This document shows, piece after piece, positions 57,588 through 64,000 of a DNA stretch of 64,000 nt. Source of the DNA: Ophioderma brevispina (Eukaryota > Echinodermata > Ophiuroidea > Amphilepidida > Ophiodermatidae); contig JAMKCH010084969.1 of the NCBI GenBank assembly GCA_023653785.1, forward strand, positions 1 through 64,000, written 5' to 3'. Made by a program: the position numbers and the translations under genes. The notes beneath the pieces were generated by a model that made no database searches, was not told the DNA's origin, and saw only the letters and a program-made list of their open reading frames with translations. The first letter of the stretch is position 1; every line of letters begins with the position of its first letter.

Positions 57588-57778
57588 CAGTGGCGGATTT
57601 AAGGGAAAGGGCCCTGTCGACGTCAGCAGCTTAAGGTGGGCCCCTTTAGCATCAAGAAACAACACAATATCACACTTTAATGTGAGTAAGGTGTGTCCGA
57701 GGGGGGCCCTGCGAGCAATATTTTAGGGGGTGCCCTGTCAGCAGCTGCTGACACTGCTGACTCTTAAATCTGCCACTG
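57588..57778. mobile_element. hAT-like MITE in unit B
   Basis: Counterpart of 54631-54822 with the same flanking CACATTAC duplication (57580-57587, 57779-57786). It contains GTCAGCAGCTGCTGAC as a perfect palindrome. It differs from unit A by substitutions and small deletions. Confidence 0.85.
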
Positions 57779-58369
57779 CACATTACATGTATGACATGGG
57801 ATATATGGATTTAATTTTAGCAGCAACTGTAAATTTGTTTATTCATCCTGTGTTCTCAAAGCTTCTGCAACTTCAAATGCTCTTGAGGGTTTACGCTTCA
57901 ATATTTTACCATTTGAATTTCAAATCCAATATTCCAAAAACCTTAACCAAACAACATATGCACCACATTAGATTGACAGTGCCCAAGTTTCATTTTTTGG
58001 TTATAGTATGTAAAATTATGCTACATCAAAAAGTACAAGTCAATTTTTATTAACTTCAAGTTGCACTTCTGTACTTAAAGCGACACCAGCTCAATTTGAA
58101 CACGATCTGTTCGATTTGGGCATTGGGGATTTCCAAATGGTAATTTGGGGAACTGCTACATGTATTTACTATGGCAGTCTCTGTCTCAGTGACATTACAA
58201 AATCAGCTCTTAAACCTTCGTTCAAAAGATCTTGGTAATATCATAATTTAAAGGTCCATGGCCCGATTGCTAATAGCCTCGTCCCCAGGGACCCCAGATT
58301 TTACCAAAAGTGGTCAAAATTTTTGTATCAGAAGAAAGCTACTATTTTTCTCATTTGCCCTGTGAAATC

Positions 58370-58608
58370 TTAGGGCTAAAGGATGTTTGGTTTGGATGTT
58401 ATGAGTGAAAATGTGCCCCTTTTTGGTCGACCAATATTAATTTTACACAGTACTCTATGGGAATTTCAAAATCATGTTTTTAGCTCTCACATCAAAACGG
58501 TTGAAATATCGGCGCAAAACTTTACAGATGGGGTTTGGGGTGAAGGCCATTCTATCAAGATGAAAAACTTATAAGACTTAAATCAGGCCATCCCCCTTTA
58601 AGTCAAAA
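58370..58608 (-). repeat. Dispersed repeat family, copy 3 (inverted)
   Basis: Reverse complement of the 47128-47345 repeat, starting just after the end of duplication unit B. Recognisable blocks are GGTTTGGATGTTATGAG, ACTCTATGGG and AAGATGAAAAACTTATAAG. Confidence 0.7.
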
Positions 58609-59084
58609 TCCGTCGAGGTTAGTGGATTAACCTCGCTGCAAAACAGTGCAATTTCCAATAGCGGTCATTTTGATAAATATTCATGATCAGGCCTAGACTT
58701 TAGTCAAGTCTGTGTGTGACCGTTTGATATGCGTAAGAGTACCCTCCTACGTTTATCCTTTTAATAAGACTAGCACTTTGGTTACGCCGGAAATTGGTGG
58801 TGTTCTGTTGCTGTTAGGTTGGCATGTCCTACCCCCTGCAAAATATAAATTCCTTAAATTTACTTTCATAGTACTGTACTCAAATGTAGTATGATGCCAA
58901 ATTAAGAGACATCCTATGATATTGGCCTTTGTTGTAGATACACATTAACTGTTTAATCACCAAATGTATTTAAATTCACTCATTATACATCATGGACTCG
59001 TACTCGTTGATAATATAACCACAAAAGTGATGGATTAGTCAAATGGCGTGCATGCATAATCAATCCTGATGTGTACATCTTGTG

Positions 59085-59848
59085 CAGCGTGTGAAATAAG
59101 GAAAAAAAGTGGTTGTCCCACGAACAACCAGGTTGCAATTTTTGGTTATCCGCCAAAACTTGGTTGTCTGTAATATAATTCTGTATATAATATACATGAT
59201 AAAGTGGTGGCCTGCTTCAACTGCTTCACCGTCTTTCAGCTCGTCTGACCCACAAACACGCATCAATGCAAAAAAATAAAATAATAACACGTTTAAAATA
59301 ACATAGTTCAATACTTAATGCCATCCAACCGTTGCATTGCTTTCAAACTTTGTATTCTGTGATCGCGACAAGCTAGTGGAAAATCCCAGCTTCCACCACG
59401 TGCGTAACAGATAAACAACCACTCTACTTAATGGCGCAGTTCAAACACAATGGTGCATGCAATATGACGATTTGGATGCAGCCTTTGCAAAACGTGTAAT
59501 TCGACGTCGACGATGAGGAATACTTTCATGCGTGTTTGGTCGAACAAAAGGGGCTTTCCCTATATACCTGTTTTAAACAATCTGGACTTGATCATTATTT
59601 AGCGATTTTTGTTCTTGGAACTGTGATTTTACTTTAATTGGTGGAATTTACAAAAGAAAGTACTCAGAGAGTCCCAATATCTAACAATTTATCAACCGTG
59701 TCAGGTTTTATGAATTGCAGTGTATTAAAAGTGACTTTTGGCTCTAGATTCTATGGTTGTCCGACGGACAACTGTGGTATCATTTTTGGTTGTCCGGCGC
59801 TCAATTCCGTCGTTCCGGGTGAACGGACAACCGCTATTTCGAACGCTG
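59085..59848. mobile_element. hAT-like non-autonomous element with 8-bp target duplication
   Basis: A perfect direct ATCTTGTG lies on each side (59077-59084 and 59849-59856). Ends are CAGCGTGTGAAATA and, reverse-complemented from the right, CAGCGTTCGAAATA. The subterminal regions carry repeated GGTTGTCC/GGACAACC palindromes, including GTTGTCCG-A-CGGACAAC at about 59757-59773 and a longer-looped pair near 59793-59833. Eight-base duplications and CA(G)-type ends indicate hAT. No transposase frame remains in 764 bp. Confidence 0.8.
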
Positions 59849-59856
59849 ATCTTGTG

Positions 59857-60889
59857 GTTTGACCAGACTAGACTATAACTTCATGATTTGACAATATAAA
59901 CTAAGGTGTACTGAATAAAACCACTCCAGAATGGGTTTATTACAATATCATTCCATGTACACATAAAGATGTTGATTTGAACTTAATCATTTCAAGTGAA
60001 GGCTAACACATGATTTAACAATGTGAACTAAGGTGTACTGAATATTTTATTACAAAACTACTCCATGTATACATAAAGATGTCGATTTTGGACTCAATTA
60101 TTTCAGACTATGAGAGCAAACACATGTAAAAGCATTGCAACCACCAAGCAAAAATATTGGTTTGGAAAAATTCTGAGGGGCACCCCATTTCAAAATGTGC
60201 CTGTGTCACTTTAAATGATCTCATATTTGCCTTGTTCCATACTATGGGTTATATCCTAAAGTATCTGGGATTCTTAACTTTTCTTCAAAAATTGGATCCC
60301 ACTTCCACATGCACCGACTTCTTTGTTCCTTGTGGAAACCTTTTGTTTTCATTATCAATCATCTGTTAAAATGAGTCACTTTTGGAGACAAGGTTAAAAT
60401 TGCAACTGGTGATGGGCTGTTGCCAAAGGGTGTATTGAGTCAATCCCACAATGCATCAGTTTGGGGAAATTTCACCTCAACAGGGTCATGTGATCCCACA
60501 AAAATCCTATTTTTAACACATAAAAATCCTGACTTCTATGCTTATTTTTGCCCACAAAGCATTAGTATTTAGGGAATTTTTAGCATGATTATGGACTGTC
60601 CTTCGGTTCTTAAACTTTTGGAACACTTTTTATCCATGAGTACTGACATAAGTTATTATACAGTATATTATAGGCACATTTAATGTTTGTGGGATTGATT
60701 CCAAACACCCCCTGGGTCCGCTAACAGAATGAAGTGCAGTACTATGATGTTTTTTTATACTTGTTCCCAGGATACCAAAACCGACCTTATGCAGGTCAGG
60801 TTTTCTTTGAAACCTGCTACTGGTAACCAGCACTACCTGTCCCATGGCTGGGTATGACGGCGGGTTTACACTGTTCCACCCCCATCGAT
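59857..60889. other. Non-coding stretch with a short internal repeat
   Basis: CTAAGGTGTACTGAATA with TCCATGTA-ACATAAAGATGT occurs twice (about 59900-59975 and 60027-60085), a diverged tandem duplication of about 125 bp. Nothing else is recognised. Confidence 0.5.
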
Positions 60890-62200
60890 TTCTACGGAAA
60901 TCCCATGAGGAGGGTAGCTGCTACCCTGGCAGAAACTAAAGATAGCTACCTACAAGAGCATCACTTATAAGGGGCACAGTACCACATGTTCTGCCTAGTG
61001 AAACACATGCTTTGTGCGCTCTCTTGTATCCCGTCATATCTTTGCCCCTCCCTTAGCTAGAGCAATGAAATTGCAGGGAGGAATTTTAAATCATGCTCTT
61101 TAAAATATCTTCTTTTGACCTACATTGACATTGTTTTGGCAATTATATTTGAAATTACACCCCATTTTTTCTAGCTCCTGAGTCCCACAGAATCTGTGTT
61201 TCACGGCGGTTTACATATGTCGCTGTATCATACCGCCAAGACGCTTTCTCATCCATTTTTTAAATATAAGTTAAATATGAATAAAAAAAAAAAAAAAAAA
61301 AAACTACTAAATAGTAGGCCCTTGGTCTCAAGATCATCTGGGGGCAATATTTCTCACCATCTCCCTCATGAGCAGTCTATATTTGTATACTATAAATGCC
61401 AAACCATGGGTGCTACTCCTAAACGTCTTTTACTTATGCTCATGTGGGGGACTTTTCAAGATTAATATCTCTACAATGGAAAATGTTGCGACCCCAGGGT
61501 GGTGTCAAATGAAAGAGTGAGAAATAAAGAATACTATAAATGTAAAACCGGGGGTGCTACTCCTAAACGTCACAATGCTCATGTGGGGGACTTTTCACGA
61601 TTAATGTCTCTACAATGGAAAATATTGTGCCCCCAGGGTGGTGTACCAATATTAATAACCTGCTGAGCTACAGCACCATTGGTGCTCTTGTTTTGCAAAT
61701 TAGATTTGAAAATTACACCCCGTTTTTTCTAGCTCCTGAGCCCCGCAGAATCTGTGTTTCACGGCGGTTCACTTATGTCGCTGAATCATACCGCCAAGAC
61801 GCTTTCTCATCCATTTTTTAAATATAAGTTAAATATGAATGAATACGCACATGAATGACACCAAAGCAAATCTCTAGGACAAATACCCGCCACAAAACTA
61901 CACAAATTACCCTCAAATTCTAGGTTTTATAGGAACTACAGCGGTGTTGCACTTTTCGCGGCAGATTGATTTTGTACTGTGCTCCCTTATGGAGAGCCAA
62001 CGGTGGCCATCCAGCACATTGACATCAGGAAGGGCATCCGGTCAATTATCTCTTGCTCTAGTAAATCCGATGAGGAGGGTAGCTGGCTACCCTGGCTGAA
62101 CTAAAAAGAAAATCTACCTACAAGGGCATCAGCTATGGAGAGCTAACAGTGGCCATCCAGCACATTGACACCAGGAAGGGCATCCGGTCCAATAAATCCT
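60890..62200 (+). repeat. Mosaic of direct repeats around two satellite units
   Basis: Three sets of direct repeats are present. About 61138-61285 and 61694-61842 are 95%-like copies (TTTTTTCTAGCTCCTGAG, TGTTTCACGGCGGTT, CATACCGCCAAGACGCTTTC). About 60905-60975 and 62065-62135 share GATGAGGAGGGTAGC with a GGTAGC-GCTACC hairpin. About 61990-62048 and 62136-62190 share TGGCCATCCAGCACATTGAC and GGAAGGGCATCCGGTC, a string reminiscent of RTE-type LINE 3' ends. Two units of the 142-bp satellite (61386-61650) lie between the first pair. Confidence 0.75.
61386..61650 (+). repeat. Two units of the 142-bp satellite outside a HINE
   Basis: Unit starts are at about 61386 and 61529. They carry the same ordered motifs as the array in the HINE at 52620-53830 (GGGTGCTACTCCTAAACG, CTCATGTGGGGGAC, GGTGGTGTCAAATGAAAGAG). 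No HINE ends were found near by. Confidence 0.85.
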
Positions 62201-62389
62201 CACACAGCAGTATTAGGGGGGACAAAACCAGACTTAAAACTTTGGTTTTACTACTACTCCTTCCTCTCTTCTGTCATTCCTTCACCCCCTCCCAGGAGAT
62301 GGGGCATTAGAGTTAGAAGGAAAGTTTTGGGTTCATATATCATTCTATTTTGGAAAACACTGCAAAATTATGTATTCTGTATCATTAAA

Positions 62390-62601
62390 CCCAGCGGGCA
62401 TAGTCGTTTAGAGCGACGTCGAAACGACGTTGGCACGTCGAAAACAGGTCGACGGTTTTTATAAATTTACGTCGAAAATGCAAATTGAATTGACGTTTTA
62501 AGAACGACGTCAAATCGATTTGCATTTTCGACATAAATAGTGTGTAAATTTCTAAAACTCTCGACGTCTTTTTGACGTTCCAGCGTCGATTGCCCACTGG
62601 G
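62390..62601. mobile_element. Palindromic MITE with CGACGT motifs
   Basis: Ends CCCAGCGGGCA (62390-62400) and TGCCCACTGGG (62591-62601) are inverted. Inside, ACGTCGAAAATGCAAAT is matched by ATTTGCATTTTCGAC, so most of the 212 bp can fold back. CGACGT/ACGTCG occurs many times. No clear target duplication or superfamily assignment. Confidence 0.7.
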
Positions 62602-64000
62602 AACCTGCCATTATAGAATTGAAAGCTCAAGAGAAAAAAATCATGTTCATTATTTGTTTTTCCCATGACAAAATACATCTGTGTCCAAAGTGCTATTCTC
62701 TTTGTTTCTTAGTATCTTTTGAAGACTTGCCACATAAGTGTCCATCTCATAGGTTTGAAATTGCAGCTTTGAATTACTGCCTTCTTGTCAGGGGCTCAGA
62801 ATTTAAGAATGAAGCATTAACTTTGAACATGCAGAGCTACCACTGCACTAAACCCTATTGTAGCTTTCGCTGCATTCAGCAGATGTGTAGTCTAAGGTTA
62901 TGTGAACAGAGATGGGCACGCACCTATATGCATATAATTTTTGAATTACGTTAAAATGTCTTTTGTTAATTTTAAATTTTGGAAATTTACATTTTAAACA
63001 ATACTCAATACCACTCACAATAGCCACAGGTACATTTGAGGTATTTTAACATATACTCTTTTATTCATATAATCTTTTTTCTGCTGGTTTGTGGAAATAT
63101 TTTACACACTGAACATTTGTGTAAAAATTTAGTGTACTATATTTTATGCTCATTTAAATTATTCCTTTAATTTCACAAAAACATTTTAAGAAATATCCAT
63201 GCTTTCTTTAAACATTTTCTTATATTTTAATGGTAGTATACATGTGTCTACTCCTTAGAATAAGCAAATATGGTTCCGGATAAAGAGCAAGATCTATTAT
63301 GCTTATGTGAAATTAACAAGTTACGCACCTCATTAGTACTACCCCTATACCCCTATAGGGGCTGGGGTTAATTTTGGGTGAACTTGGTAAATATACCTAA
63401 ATATATAATGTACATGTCCAAAACTATAACTTTATTTTACTTGTGATTACATTACAAATAATTATGAGACATTTCCACTGAAATTGAAGCATTTTTTAGT
63501 ATTTGACCCCTGTAGAAAGCTATAAATTAACCTTTGACCTACAAAACGGTTTCAGTACAACTCAAAGGAAGTCAGACGATAGCACAAACTATACAGTTTT
63601 TTAATCTTGTGATCATACAACATTTTGGTAAGCAATTCAACAACATTGGACCACTTTTCAATTTTCCCCCTGTTATAATCTTTTGCGAGCCCCTAGCTCG
63701 CTAAGCTACCCTACAGAATGGCCCATAATACATTTTCGTGTCTGCCCTCATAGTAGACAGTAGCCCTGGTATCAGTACCTCTTTGCCCCCCCCCAGGTGG
63801 TACCATAAGGCTATTTAGAGGGTCTGGTCATCCACTATAACCGCAAGAGTGGTTGGCTCTGACATCTGTGTATTCCAGACCAAGGCAGCCCGAGTTATAT
63901 TGTGTTGTAATTTCATATATATGCATATCAAAAAATTCCGCTTGAGATAAAAAAGGACTTTCCCATGTGAATATCACGATTTATAAGTTAATTACTGTGC
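62602..64000. other. AT-rich end of window, no gene recognised
   Basis: The plus frame 62619-62954 (111 codons) is Cys-containing but starts at the edge of the MITE and has no recognised domain or splice context. C and G runs near 63786 are simple sequence. Nothing else can be supported. Confidence 0.4.

Larger units (their letters stand above)
55394..58346 (+). repeat. Tandem duplication, unit B
   Basis: Direct neighbour and homologue of unit A, with no spacer. It begins in the LINE 3' tail and ends at GTATCAGAAGAAAGCTACT. It lacks the HINE present in unit A and instead carries a TIR element at 55735-56571. The LINE tail here has a longer (ATGT)n run (about 55485-55502). Confidence 0.9.

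Noticed and set aside
62619..62954. Cys-containing 111-codon frame as a zinc-finger gene
   Set aside because: Cysteine spacing fits no zinc-finger pattern and there is no start or splice context.

Overview
The window looks like intergenic and intronic DNA from an animal nuclear genome, most likely a marine invertebrate and plausibly a deuterostome. The base composition is AT-rich. There are no operons or ribosome-binding sites. Exons are short with GT/AG borders, and most of the sequence is interspersed and tandem repeats: tRNA-derived SINEs, a CR1/L2-type LINE, hAT-like, Harbinger-like and TA-target MITEs, Helitron and Helentron-type elements, and AGGTCA-rich satellites. Many related repeats differ by single-base indels in homopolymers, and recognisable exons carry the same kind of frameshift. 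This fits uncorrected long-read consensus, old decay, or both. The taxonomic call is inference.

Host genes. One gene is recognisable: a plus-strand RNF115/RNF126-type RING-H2 ubiquitin ligase. Exons are visible from 14226 (zinc ribbon) through 19121 (tentative), 23450 and 24690 to the RING exons at 25955-26066 and 27700-27774. Its first exon was not found, and one RING cysteine is missing. A second plus-strand gene is inferred from phase-compatible exons at 40310-40370, 42051-42142 and 42306-42437; its product is not recognised. A lone exon-like block lies at 37900-38001.

Layout. 1-3282: no recognisable gene. 3283-9209: a large Helentron-like non-autonomous element (HINE type) whose middle is a 4.3-kb G/T-only minisatellite. 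10230-11950: an unusually GC-rich block of unknown origin. 14.2-27.8 kb: the RNF gene, with introns holding a SINE, a 0.9-kb repeat block duplicated at 17.7 and 20.3 kb, a Harbinger-like MITE at 24.05 kb and a tandem-repeat element right beside a splice donor at 26.08 kb. 28-39 kb: HINE fragments, MITEs, foldback repeats, two SINEs, a short Helitron and a three-copy AGGTCA repeat. 40-45 kb: the unrecognised spliced gene and a quiet stretch. 45.4-46.4 kb: a compact HINE next to the 3' end of another. 48-50.4 kb: a decayed CR1/L2-like LINE. 50.3-58.3 kb: a tandem duplication of about 2.1 kb. 58.4-64 kb: a 764-bp hAT-like element with a perfect 8-bp target duplication, a mosaic of direct repeats and a palindromic MITE.

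The clearest story is 50.3-58.3 kb. The two duplicate units share a LINE tail and a hAT-like MITE. Unit A then received a 3-kb HINE and unit B a 0.84-kb TIR element, so each unit is the empty site for the other's insertion. That gives the HINE boundaries directly. The HINE copies at 3.3 and 51 kb have matching ends but unrelated central tandem arrays, which suggests the element's core is replaceable.
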